Notes under the pieces: model-generated
Database searches by the model: none
What the model saw: the letters and a program-made list of their open reading frames with translations, nothing else
Told to the model about the DNA's origin: nothing
Position numbers and translations under genes: made by a program
Source of the DNA: Euonymus europaeus
Taxonomy: Eukaryota; Streptophyta; Magnoliopsida; Celastrales; Celastraceae
Length of the DNA stretch: 64,000 bases
Assembly (NCBI GenBank): GCA_963580455.1
Contig: OY756963.1
Span: 16,325,555-16,389,554 of the forward strand
Reading direction: 5' to 3'
In this document: piece after piece, positions 34,443-45,588 of the stretch
Layout: the number at the start of each line of letters is the position of its first letter
Position numbering within the stretch: the stretch's first letter is position 1

Positions 34443-36350
34443 TGAACTGCCGGATCCCTTATGTAATTGATTTAAACTCTGTTGTAGATTCTCTATTTAT
34501 TCATGTATTACTTTTCTTCCCCTTCCTTACATCTCGTAGATTTTAGCATTTCGATTGATTCTTCTTGTTGTTGCATCTGCATTTTCGATCATGAGGGCAT
34601 TGATGGGTTCTTGTAGGATGTTACAACTCTTCTGTTGTATTTGAAAATAGCCGAATAAGAGAGATGCTGTGATTTTTATTTAATATCCATTTGCTTAATA
34701 CTTGGGAAATGCTATTGAAAGCAAAATCATCTGTTGTGTTTGAGAAAGCTAGAAAAGGAGTTTAAGTTCATAATGCTTATCAACTCCCTTCACCCATCTT
34801 AGCTAGTGTGCATGCTGGTGACTTGAATACAGTGCAAGAAACTAGTATCAATGTCAGCTTAGTAAAATGTCATTGCAATTGTCATAAAACCTCTTAAACT
34901 CCATAAAAAAAAGTTGGGTGAGTAGATGACTGGTGAAGGTAGTGGTGGGGAAAGATCAGTTGCCAGCTGTGAAGGTGGGATTTTGTGGTGGATATTGGGA
35001 AGCTATAAAGGTCTCCTTTTGGCCTTTTATGAATGTGGTTGAGGTAAAGGAGAACGGTATATTACTCACGATGTGGTTGGTGGTGTGGTTATTCTCATAC
35101 AACTCACCACACAAATGAGGATAGTGATGTTCACATGGTGTGATAGTCCCACAAACACATCAGAGGAGGCGTATAATGGCTTCCAACTTGGTTACAACTA
35201 ACTATATTAACTGAATTTCTATAATTAATCACCAAGTTATAGAGAATCAGGGCTGGGGGTAGATTTGTAATATATTTTTTATTCGAAACAAAAATCAAAT
35301 TCACAATAAAAAATACATGAGACTGTCGAATATAAACTCAAAACATAAACATTTGATTATATAGAATTCGTAATACATATTAATGAACTTTTCAGTTTTA
35401 AAAATAAAATAAAATTAGTACATGCTTTTCAACACTAGATTTACCCCTGATCCGAGAATCAATTCATCCGACTCTCATACAAAGCATAAAGGAAAAAATC
35501 ACAGAAAAGCATAGGAATCCAGTTAAAGACGCTGCTGAGTAAGAAAACACTGATAGAGGCCCCTTTTTCTCAACTTTTCCACCAAGGCATGATGCCAAAG
35601 CAAAGCAAAGGTGCTTTGCGCAACTCCCCCAGTGCTTCTAAGATCCCTCATTTCACCAACTATTTATTACCAGTCAAGCTAGCAAACAAGTTAATTTGAC
35701 CTACGACCCCAAGTCACCAAAATTTGCAACAGTCTATTCTATTGCAGAATACCCTATCCTATCAAATAGCGCATAAGCAAAACTGTCAACTTGTCAAGTA
35801 AATTTGATAACAGACCCTATCCTATCTTCCCCTCAATCATAGATTCTGGGAATTAAACATCTCATTAAAGCTTCCATTAAGGCTCAACTTGGGGGGCACA
35901 AAGTGCTTCCTATTCACCAAGCGCCTCTAATTATCAGGCAGACTGACTAGTGTCGTCAGCGTTTAGCTAATAAGTTGCCCTCATTTTATCAGTTTCTTAT
36001 AACTTCTACTTACCGCACAATTTACAAAACAATTTACCAATTACATGCATCAAGATTCCAGAAAAAGAATTATCTCCTATTGTTGAAAAGCTATTCTAAA
36101 TATTTGTATGCAAAGAAAAGCTTAGTAATGTCATAGCAGCAAATCAAAAATTATGAACATCCGCGAGCTAATTAAGAAGCCCTTTGGTAGTTTGTACATA
36201 AGATGTTGGATCAAGCTTGAAATTTTTTTCGAGTGAACTGTAGTTTGCATACTTGGGTTATAAAGCCGAACCAAGGATCCAAACTCCCACATCATGTAAG
36301 GCATCAGTTGAGATTAATTTTAAACACGTAAAGTTGCATTATTCTAATCT
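34443..36350. other. intergenic, no gene recognised
   Basis: Holds the 3' flank of the Met/Pro-repeat gene and, at the right edge, the 3' flank of the minus-strand glycine-motif gene. No coding, repeat or transposon signal stands out. Confidence 0.6.
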
Positions 36351-39300
36351 TCATCTACTTTTTCTTTGTTTTCGTCGACAGTGAAAACAATCATTACAAG
36401 TAAATTTATTTGTGGTTGAAAAACTGGATTGAAGCTTACTGGGTGGTATTTTCAGATCTTCGACTAGTATTTGGCGAAGCTTGTCATTCTCCTCTCTAAG
36501 CTCCTCAATGACTCTCTGGTGTTTCAATACCTGAATGAACACACAAAAAATGATCTTCGGACAATTCTCAAAACTTTTGGACAGAAATGGTCAGTGATAT
36601 TAAAGGATTAATCATTCATGGGTACACTGAGACCCTTCACACATGGAAAGTCTAACAAGTTCATGATATTTCATGACCAATATACATCCAAAACACTTCA
36701 TTGAATTGTGCCAAGGGCCCCATCATATTTTGGAAAAAACCATAACAGTGATTCAATTAAGTAATGCTTTCTATTTGATACAGTCAAGTTTATCATTGAT
36801 GAACCCGCAATAAGAACACTAAGATTGAAATTTAAGATGAGTTTGGATAAATAACTACAGTAAAAAAATTACCATTTGAAGCATGTTGTTTTCTGACCGC
36901 AATTGCCCAGTCTACAAACATAGAATATAAATATAGAAAGTTTCAGGACAAAAATACATCCAACAACACTAATAAATATTTAGAGCATTAGACATTTGTC
37001 TAATAATGGTAGAACAGGATAATGCTACTTTCTATGGTTTTCCATGAACAGAAGATCGCAGTTTCATACATTTTTAGTACAAAAACAAATCTACCAAGGC
37101 TTGTGATCCTAGAGACAAGAAATGGATTTTATAAAGGTCAACATTTGCACAAGACTACCGACAATACAGGGGCAAGTGTAAGCATAGCATTGAATCAACT
37201 TTAACCCCGCACCAAGCTCATCTTCGATATCATGAAATATTTGAGGCTCGTTAGATGTATCAAGTTCTGGCAAAGACAATAATACAATATCTTCATCATC
37301 ATCAAAGTCTTTATCCCAATTGATATTGGAACTGGATACGTGAATTCATAAGAGAAATTAGTCATGTGATTATCACACACACACACACAAAAAAAAAAAA
37401 GCGGACCCATAAAGACAAAATATTGTGCCTTTATTCCCTTTTGCTTCCATTTTGAAATTACCTTTAGAATATTTAATAGCAAGCATAATGTGTGTAGACC
37501 ATGATCAGATTGGCAAAAGAGCTCCAGAATTTTAGCCAGAAGGAGATTATATAACTTTGAAAGATAGTAGATATGGTAGAAAAAAGTTACTACTGTGTTC
37601 CATTATAACTGTAAATGATATGAAACAACATAGTAACTTGGGATGGTCATGGTCATAAACATATGTTATCCTTATCCCTCAATAAACAAGGCACATGTTA
37701 CATGTTTGCTTCCAATCAAATTTGCCAGTTTAATCCAGGAGACCATGATTCTACACTGGTTATAACTGAGTTGCTGTTTTGAAAAAGGGTATTAATACCA
37801 AATAATAGAAATATCTACAAGCTAAGATAATATTTTAGAGTCAATATTTCAAATTGCAGGCAGTCACTAAAACAGGTGATCTTCTTTGCACAAACAAAAA
37901 CACATGCAGATACAAATGCATATAAATCTACATTAACATCTCCCCAAATACCCGAAAACCATAATGCAAGTAGTCTTTCAAAAAATGTCATAATAATCCG
38001 AAACCACTGAACAGGGAAATGGTTTAACCAAGAAATGTGCAACTTGTTAAAAATAACCACCGCCAATGTGAGACAAGAATGATGCACAACAGTAAATTTG
38101 AGAAAGAAAATAAAATGTTCCTAAAACAAAGCAAAGAAACCAAGCAAACTTAATAAATGAATTGTATATATGAATACCACTTCATTTGAGTTGGTGTCAT
38201 CTTCTGAAAAGGCTGGATCCTGTAGAAAGTTGCTGATTACATTTTCTGTTCTGCCAAAAGATGTGTCAACCTTAGTCTGGTTCGATGCAAATTTTTTGAA
38301 AGTTGAAGCTCGGGTAATATTTCCATAACCATCCAGGCCTTGAGAGGAGTTGTCTGGAAGTTTTGTTGCCATTTGCATAATACTTCCCATTCGGTTTTGG
38401 AATGAGGGTTCACCTACCATGCTCATGCCACTTTGCATAGGCAATGGAGTGGAACTCTGACCAATAGATAGATCAGGAACTATTCCAAATTTCATCATCA
38501 TCTTTGTCATCACGTGCTAGACAATTCAGAGAAAAACTTTTAAATACTGAATGGCAATTGAAAACAGTAAAAGAACTTATATGTGTGATGAAGGGAAAGA
38601 ATACCAACCACAAGAGAAGCCTGAATCTTCTGAGCCACCCCAGGTTTCATAGAAAGGCCTGCCACATAAATATTAACTTTAGAGCTCCTGAATATGTGAA
38701 ATTGAAGCAATAATGTGTGAAATTACCACCATGGATAACAGTAAAATGCAAATTCCATCCAAGGATACAGTTAAAGAATTCGAAATTGTATCATGAAATC
38801 ACTTCATCAATTTTGCAAGTAATATATCCATTTGGTGAAATTTATCTCTAAGTTTTCTTATTTAGACATCTGCTGCTAAAGAAGACACAACTAAACAATC
38901 TTATGCAATGACAATATAGTAACAAGGATAAGTGACATATCAAATAGAATATTAAAAAAAAGCAAATCGACAATACAATATCTACAACTTCTTTAGAAAT
39001 TTTAGAACGTGATTTACCAACTCCAAAGCCATGGCCAAAACCAACTCCACACCCAATGCCTGCTTCAATATTTTTAGCTCCCAACTTCCTCAACTGAAAA
39101 TGAATTCGAGGTTAGAACATTGACATAAACATTACTCTACATATAAACCAAGTTTTTAAGAAAATCATAAAAAAGCATGAAGATTAACTGACGGCATTGT
39201 TTGCATGGCGGCTTACACCAGAAAATGCGTTAGTTGCACCTCTGGCTGAACTCATAACTTCGTTCATCATTGGAATCGCACCTAGTACATAGTTTAAAAT

Positions 39301-40655
39301 AAACTTTACATATTAATCTCTCAATCCACCAATGTCTTAAAATCAAAAGATTATTTTAAAAACACTGAACAGGACTAGATATATGGATCATCGATAGGAG
39401 ACATGACATAATAAGCACCCGTAAAAAAAATAAAAACAAAAACGAACTCTAACTTTAAACTGATATCCAAAAGCTTGCAATTGCATTCCATGCCTAGGAA
39501 GTCAATTGGCCAAGAATATTACTTTGGATAATCTACAAAAACAAAAAAAGGGAAGTTGTTCTTTCTCTTTTGTTTTTTTTTCTCTATGCAAGTAGAGGAA
39601 ATGCTGAAACATTTACAAACCCATCATATTTGGGCAAAAAACTTTTGGAGATGTTGTTTAAGTTCAGCAGATCTCATGGATATCATGTACAATGGCAATT
39701 CAAGGAGAGGGAAAGGGGTCGCTCAAGAAATACTTTAACCAATATTGTGGGAAATATGGAAAGAAAGGAATGTATGAGTTTTTAAAGGGAAGGGACCTTT
39801 ATAACAATTAGTGAAGGAATGAATCTTATGAACCATTTCTTTCTGGAACAGTCGGGATATAGCAGCAAATGAACAAAATTGTACTTTTGGATGTCACCCC
39901 CTATATTCTTCTCCTTAACAAAATTTCTTTGGGCTCCAACACACAATTTTTTGTTTTGGCCACACACTCATCTGCCCTGATTACTGGCAGTCTTCCACAC
40001 TTGCCCTCGCAATATCTTGCCAACAAAGAAGCCTTTACCTCTTTCAATGTAAAGGAAAAATCATAATAAGAAATGAGACTCGAAAAGAGTGATTATACTT
40101 AAAGCTGCAGCGGCTAAAACATCAAAATATTCAGAAACGAAAACTGCTTCTGCGTAATCGACACTAAATTATTTAAGCGGCAGAATACCAAGAAGCAATG
40201 TTCTGTTGATAAAAAATTGAAAACAAGGTTGCCTACTAAACCAATTGCTCCAGTCTTATCATATAGCTTCCCAAGGACTAAAGGAAAAACGATATTAGAA
40301 AAATGATGAGCATCCCAACTCTTTATAACAAAGAGCATTTGATTAATCGGTAATAGAGTCAAATGATGGCATTCGAAATAGCGAAATTTGTGAAATTGAT
40401 TATTTCCAGTTTCACAGTGTCTCAGGACAGCCCAGAAAAACTAGAATTTTAAGACAGAGAGAGGCAGCGAGAGTTGTTACCAATATTTATGGGGCGGCCA
40501 ACACCGATGCCAACGCCGCAGCCGATGCCAAAGCCAGTGAAAACCTGACCCACTTTAAGAGTAAACGGATTCTCTATTCTGAACCCTTGGAAGGGATATG
40601 CCTGACTGGTGACCACCGTGCCTCCGCCGCCGCCACTGGCAGCTTTACTCTCCAT
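36351..40655 (-). CDS. unnamed glycine-motif protein with C-terminal coiled coil, 7 exons, 315 aa
   Basis: Exons on the complement: 40481-40655, 39193-39281, 39018-39093, 38609-38658, 38178-38516, 36873-36911, 36351-36530 (948 bp, in frame). The start is ATG at 40655. Residues 41-53 are GFGIGCGVGIGVG and residues 100-113 GIGCGVGFGHGFGV, two related Gly/Cys segments of alternating small residues that could be membrane-associated. A Met/Ser-rich middle follows (131-243). Then comes a likely coiled coil (QRVIEELREENDKLRQIL, about 260-277) and a Cys/basic tail (CNDCFHCRRKQRKSR). I do not recognise a named family. A cryptic donor (CCCAGTAAGC) near the end of the last exon could give an alternative C-terminus. 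The intron before exon 6 is long (1.3 kb). Confidence 0.78.
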
Positions 40656-40929
40656 TCTTCAACGCCCTTAATTACCTCTATAAAAAGTTAGCAACTTCTT
40701 TTAAACCCTTATCTTTACCTCTAAAAATCGCATATACGTTCTGGAGTCCGTGTAGTTGGTCATATGTCATGTGTTATCTTTCTCTACGGCATGAATTTCT
40801 TTCTCTACAACCGCTCTCTTTCCTCCGACGATGTTGCTTCAGCAAGGACGGTTTGAACTCTGAACTCTTTACTCGCGAGTGCGAACTGTGAAGTCAGGGC
40901 ATAGCCTGGGGGAGGGTAAAAAATAAAAG

Positions 40930-41105
40930 GGGTTAATACAACTGTTGTTCACTAAAAGATAAGTCGTGTTTCATTTTAGTCACTAAAAGTCAAAAAGTGC
41001 CAAGTTGGGAATGCAAAGTGTAAAAGTGTTCCAGAATGACCACTCGGTCAGTTTTTGGTCAATTTAGGCAGCAGAGATGCTGACATGGCATCACCTCTGT
41101 TAAAC
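40930..41105. repeat. MULE terminal inverted repeat, left (176 bp)
   Basis: Begins GGGTTAATACAACTGTTG and ends CACCTCTGTTAAAC. It is gap-free against the complement of the right repeat. Confidence 0.95.
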
Positions 41106-41572
41106 AAGATGATATGACATTGACGACGTGAAGACGGAGTCTTGCGCTGGGTTATGTCCTCACCAGCAAGTTATTTGCGCGCCCAAAACAGGAACCCTAA
41201 CACCAAAAGTCTCTCAACTTCCTTCCATATTGCACTCTGTGATTCATTCTAAGGTGGGAAGAATTATCAAGGAAGACATATAGCTGGTAAGTTTTGTGCA
41301 TTGTGTTATGTTGTTCTTGTTTATAGCGGCGAATAAGGTGTTTTCGTGGGGGTCTGGGTTCTATGTTGCACTCTGTTGCATCGTTGCGGTTATCTGGTGG
41401 ATTCATGGGTCTTGAATGTTTCTCTTGGATGTTTTTTGTGTCTATTAGGTTCAATTTTGTATTTCAATGTGTCTTTAGTGACACCCAAAACCCTAAAGAG
41501 GTGGTTCGATTCTGTTAATTGAAATTTTTGTTAGGGAGTTGATCGTTTTTGTTCGTTTGATTACTAGGTCCA

Positions 41573-44158
41573 ATGACTGATGCTCCAAGGAGAATGCTGA
41601 CTAGGTCTCGCAACAAGCTCAGGAAGGTTGGGCAAAATACTGGTTTCAATGGGATCGTCCACCTTGATGACGATGACGATGAGGTTCTGGCTTCCTTTAT
41701 GACAAACCTCGAAGCAAACCAAGGGGGCCAAGGTGTACATGGTGAAGGATCTGTACAAGAGAATGCTCAGGTTGGTGATTCTTCTGGGACACAGAATGTA
41801 CATGTAGAGTATTCTGTAGTATTGAATGCTCAGGTCGGTGAAGACATTCAAGGTTCTGTTTTGGGAAGTAATGTTGTTGGTGTGGATGCTGGTGGAGAAG
41901 ATGGTAATGCTGGATTGGAGCAACAGATTGCTGGATTGCAGGATGAGAATGCTGGACAGTGTGATGAGCAGGATGAGAATGTTGGACATGGTGCTGGACA
42001 GTGTGCTGAGCAGGATGATCTAAGTTATGAAGAGCAGGATGATGAGAGTTATGAAGAGGAGGATGAGAGTTTTGAAGAGGATGAGGAGGATAAGGATGGT
42101 GGACTGGATGATGGGAATGTTGGATTTGAGCAAGAGAATGCTGGTTTGCAGAAGGAGAATGCTGGATTGCAGAAGGAGAATGCTGGACATAGTTTTGAAC
42201 AGGGTGCTGGACATGGTAGTGATGACTCTTCACTCCACTTTTCTGAGAATGAAGACATCTTGTTGTTTGAGGCTGACAGTGATGACGAGGTTAGAGCGCT
42301 TGCAGGTGGGAATCCTCAGTATTATTCCAATGCTGGTGGAGAGGAGTTTGTCTTTGCACTTGGAATCGAATTTACTACACTCAAAGAGTTCAAGGATGCT
42401 GTTAGGAGTTATGCTATTGAGGGTGGTTATCAACTGCAGTTTGTTAGGAATGACAAGCTACGTTGCCAAGTGAAGTGTGATATTGGATGCCCATGGACAA
42501 TGTGGTGCTCAAAAATAACTGGTCAGGCCACATATCAGCTAAAGACTTATGTGAACAAGCACGAATGCAGTAGAAAGGTTGACAACAAACAGGCCAACAG
42601 TTCATGGTTGTCAACTAAGTTAGTTGAGAAGATAAGAGCACAACCACGGATCACTGCAGGAGAATTAGTGAACCATGTGAAGGATAGTCAGGAGACTAGT
42701 ATATGACTGTGCTAAGTCAACCACTTTGCAGGAGTTCAGTGGTTTTTTGCAGAAGATTAAGAACATTGACCAGGAGGCATGGAAGTACTTGGATGACATA
42801 GATCCTTGTTTGTGGACCAGAGCTGGTTTCAGCACATTCTGTAAGAATGACAGCATATGCAATAACATGTCTGAGAGTTTTAACTCCAAGATCGTGTGTG
42901 TTAGAGACAAGCCAATTATCACGATGCTTGAGTGGTTAAGGGCAGAGGCCATGGACAGGCATGTCAAGAATCGTACTAAGATGGAAAGGAAGCAAGGGAG
43001 GCTGGTGAAACGTGTGACTGACTTAGTAAATAAGAGATTCCTCATGAGTAGATCCTGGACTGCAAAGTGGACTGGAGATGGAGGACATTCAATCTTTCAG
43101 GTATGCTGCCCATTGTAAAATTATTGTTATTGTTTTGACCCTATTGTTTTGTGTTCATATTAGGGGCCATGTTCATTGTAGTGATGTAATCCATGTTTAT
43201 TGTAGGTTACAAAGAGGCCAGAGCAATACATTGTCAATGTGGTAGAACGCAAGTGCACTTGTAGGGCTTGGGACTTGTCTGGGATCCCATGTGTACATGG
43301 AGTGGCTGCAATTGGCTGGCTTCACAAAGATCCAGCTGCCTATGTTGATGAAGCGTATACTAGAGCAACTTACATGAGGTGCTACCAGTATAATGTTCAG
43401 CCTACTAATGGAGAAAATCTCTGGTTATCCATGGGGAGTGACAAGATAATTCCTCCACCAATTCAAGTGGTAGCTGCTGGTAGACCAAAGACCAAGAGGA
43501 GGAGAGAACATGATGAACCAAAGAGCACCAGTAGACTGAAAAGAAGATATCCCCAAATAAAGTGCACCAAATGTGGGGTTGAAGGCCACAACAAAAGGGG
43601 ATGCAAGAATCAGCCAATGAACCAGGTAAAGTGTATTATATAATTATGTAAATGTATTCTGTCATAATTTGCCTAGATTGATATTTTGAGTAATTGTAAT
43701 GTCAGCCACTTGGAGAAGATCATGCAGAGACATCTAGAAGAGGTGGAAGAGGTGGGGTGCGTGGTTCTGGTAGGGGTTCTAGCAGAGGTGTTCATGTTGA
43801 TAGAGGTTCTAGGGGTTCTGGTGGTTCTATTGGTAGGGGTTTTGGTGGTAGGGGTTCTAGGGGTTCTGCTGGTTCTGTTACTGGTGGTAGAGGTGTTACT
43901 ACTGGAGGTCCATCAACAGGTGGTAGGACAGCCACGAAGATGCCAGTTAGGAGAGCACAACTTACACATGGGAGGTCTTTGCGGGGAACCATTGTTGAGC
44001 CACCAAGGGTGCCTATTGAGACAACTTGGCCTGCACCGAGGACAAGGAGAGTGTCTGCAACAACTTCAACAATTCAAGGGACAACTTCTGCTGCTAGGTA
44101 CACTAACATGTTGAATGCAACTCAAGCGTCGACAAGCAACTCCATCCCTAATGTGTAG
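41573..44158 (+). pseudogene. MuDR-type transposase lacking its DDE catalytic domain
   Basis: Exon 1 (ATG at 41573) encodes an acidic N-terminus with ENAGLQK repeats and an E/D-rich block. It continues into the MuDR DNA-binding domain (LKEFKDAVRSYAIEGGYQLQ, VKCDIGCPWTMW, C/H-containing KHECSRK), ending at a stop at 42704-42706. In another frame, from about 42707, YDCAKSTTLQEFSGFLQKIK begins the region that normally follows the catalytic core. It runs to the donor at about 43100, then VTKRPEQYIVNVVERKCTCR with a SWIM finger (CTCRAWDLSGIPCVHGVAAI, 43206-43627), a CCHC-like knuckle (CTKCGVEGHNKRGC) and, after an intron (43628-43705), an RG-rich tail ending at 44158. The whole DDE core is absent, which fits a single internal deletion. 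The surviving 377-codon first frame could still make a DNA-binding fragment. Confidence 0.85.
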
Positions 44159-44519
44159 GTGAAATATTACACTAAGTCGATGATTAGTATTTTGAAGACA
44201 ATGAAAACTATTTATATGCTTTACTGCCATTTTGTTGATACTGTGCAGTGTTAGACTAATCTAGATGGTATATTATCTAGTGTGTAGGACACTATTTTGG
44301 ACTATTAATATGTACTGAATTCAAAACTGTGTTTGACTACTTTAGAGACCATGTTGGAACAATTTCTATCTTTCAGTGACCAATTTGTAATGCATGGAAC
44401 ATATTGCTATGCATGTAACGGTAACAACAGGTGTCATGATACCATTTACCAACAAATAATTTTTTTTTTTTTTTTTTTTAAAATTACAGGTAAGCGTAAA
44501 AGGCCACTGTGTCACAATG

Positions 44520-44695
44520 GTTTAACGGAGGTGATGCCATGTCAGCATCTCTGCTGCCCAAATTGACCAAAAACTGACCGAGTGGTCATTCTGGAACACT
44601 TTTACACTTTGCATTCCCAACTTGGCACTTTTTGACTTTCAATGACTAAAATGAAACACGACCTATCTTTCAGTGACCAACAGTTGTATTAACCC
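44520..44695. repeat. MULE terminal inverted repeat, right (176 bp)
   Basis: Complement of the left repeat with seven substitutions. The last bases are GTATTAACCC. Confidence 0.95.
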
Positions 44696-44705
44696 AAAAT
44701 AAAAG

Positions 44706-45095
44706 CTAGCAGGACTTCGGGGAGTAGCGCTCCGAAATTTTCTTACGACATTTATGTGTCACGAGATAATTACTAACAAATTTATCCAATATTGAGTTGG
44801 ATTAGTTTAGAAAAATAATAATTTGACACTTAAAATGATGGATATAATTTACACAGGGGTATAAAATGAAAATTTAGGAGGTATTTTTATAATTTACATA
44901 TATTTAGGTTTAACTAAAATTTTTTGAGAGGTTAACCAACCCAACTCACTTACATGAGGTTTTGTCACTGCGGGAGATGATCATTCTTTGTAATTGTGTC
45001 TTTCAAATATGGCGTATACTATTCAGGTTAATACAACATTTCATTATTGTTTGATTAAAAAAATTTTAATTATTGAAAGATGAGATGTGTGTTTG
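44706..45095. other. AT-rich intergenic between two transposons
   Basis: No coding signal. This is part of the original spacer between the divergent glycine-motif and monooxygenase genes, left between the young MULE and the gypsy element. Confidence 0.6.
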
Positions 45096-45100
45096 GTCTC

Positions 45101-45558
45101 TGATGCAGGGCAGCGTCTTGAAGCCACAGCTTTGGCCTTCATGGAACACTGGGACAAGAGGCAGGAATAGTTCTTATTTTAGTATTCCTTGTAGTATGTT
45201 TGCTTTGGACTTGTTTTGTTTGTTTGTTCGGCCCATTGTCTCTAGTGGCCCATTTTGTTTTGTGCCTTTTATGTGTTAGGGTTGGATCGAATGAAGTAGT
45301 TTTTGAGAATCTGAATGAAATTAGAAGAAGCACGCAGCTTCCTTCTCCAGTCCTTGTTCTTGTATGAACTTGAACTGATCTTCCTATATCCTGGGTATTC
45401 TTTGACTAAACGGGTTCATAGGAATTATCTCTGTTTATTGTAATTTGTTGTTGACAGTTGTGTGTTAATTTGGATTGCAACTGGAGGTTGCTGGTATCGT
45501 CTTATTCAGTGTTGCCTGTAGCAGTTGTGTTTCAGAATTGTAAGCTAAGGCTGCGCCA
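45101..45558 (+). repeat. 5' LTR of gypsy element
   Basis: 458 bp, TG...CA, identical by eye to the 3' LTR. It also carries the coding 3' end of pol as a silent copy. Confidence 0.96.
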
Positions 45559-45560
45559 GT

Positions 45561-45571
45561 TGGTATCGGAG
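45561..45571 (+). other. primer-binding site of gypsy element
   Basis: TGGTATCGGAG two bases after the 5' LTR, of the initiator tRNA-Met type. Confidence 0.8.
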
Positions 45572-45588
45572 GGAGGTTTCCAGACACT

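Larger units (their letters stand above)
40930..44695. mobile_element. young MULE with 176-bp terminal inverted repeats
   Basis: 40930-41105 and the complement of 44520-44695 are both 176 bp, align without gaps and differ at seven positions (about 96%). AAAATAAAAG lies directly outside each end (40920-40929 and 44696-44705), a 10-bp duplication (9 bp if the outer G belongs to the element). The interior carries a MuDR-type transposase gene that has lost its catalytic core, so the copy is non-autonomous. Confidence 0.93.

Noticed and set aside
40219..40277. Possible extra exon in intron 1 of the glycine-motif gene (reading GKLYDKTGAIGLVG)
   Set aside because: Exon 1 joins directly to exon 2 in phase and restores the continuous reading INIGAIPMMNEVM, so no exon is needed here; the putative donor is also GC-type.
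41697..42258. Long minus-strand frames rich in H/Q/S opposite the MULE transposase N-terminus
   Set aside because: They mirror the acidic GAT/GAG/CAG-rich repeats of the plus-strand gene, which has the recognised MuDR domain.
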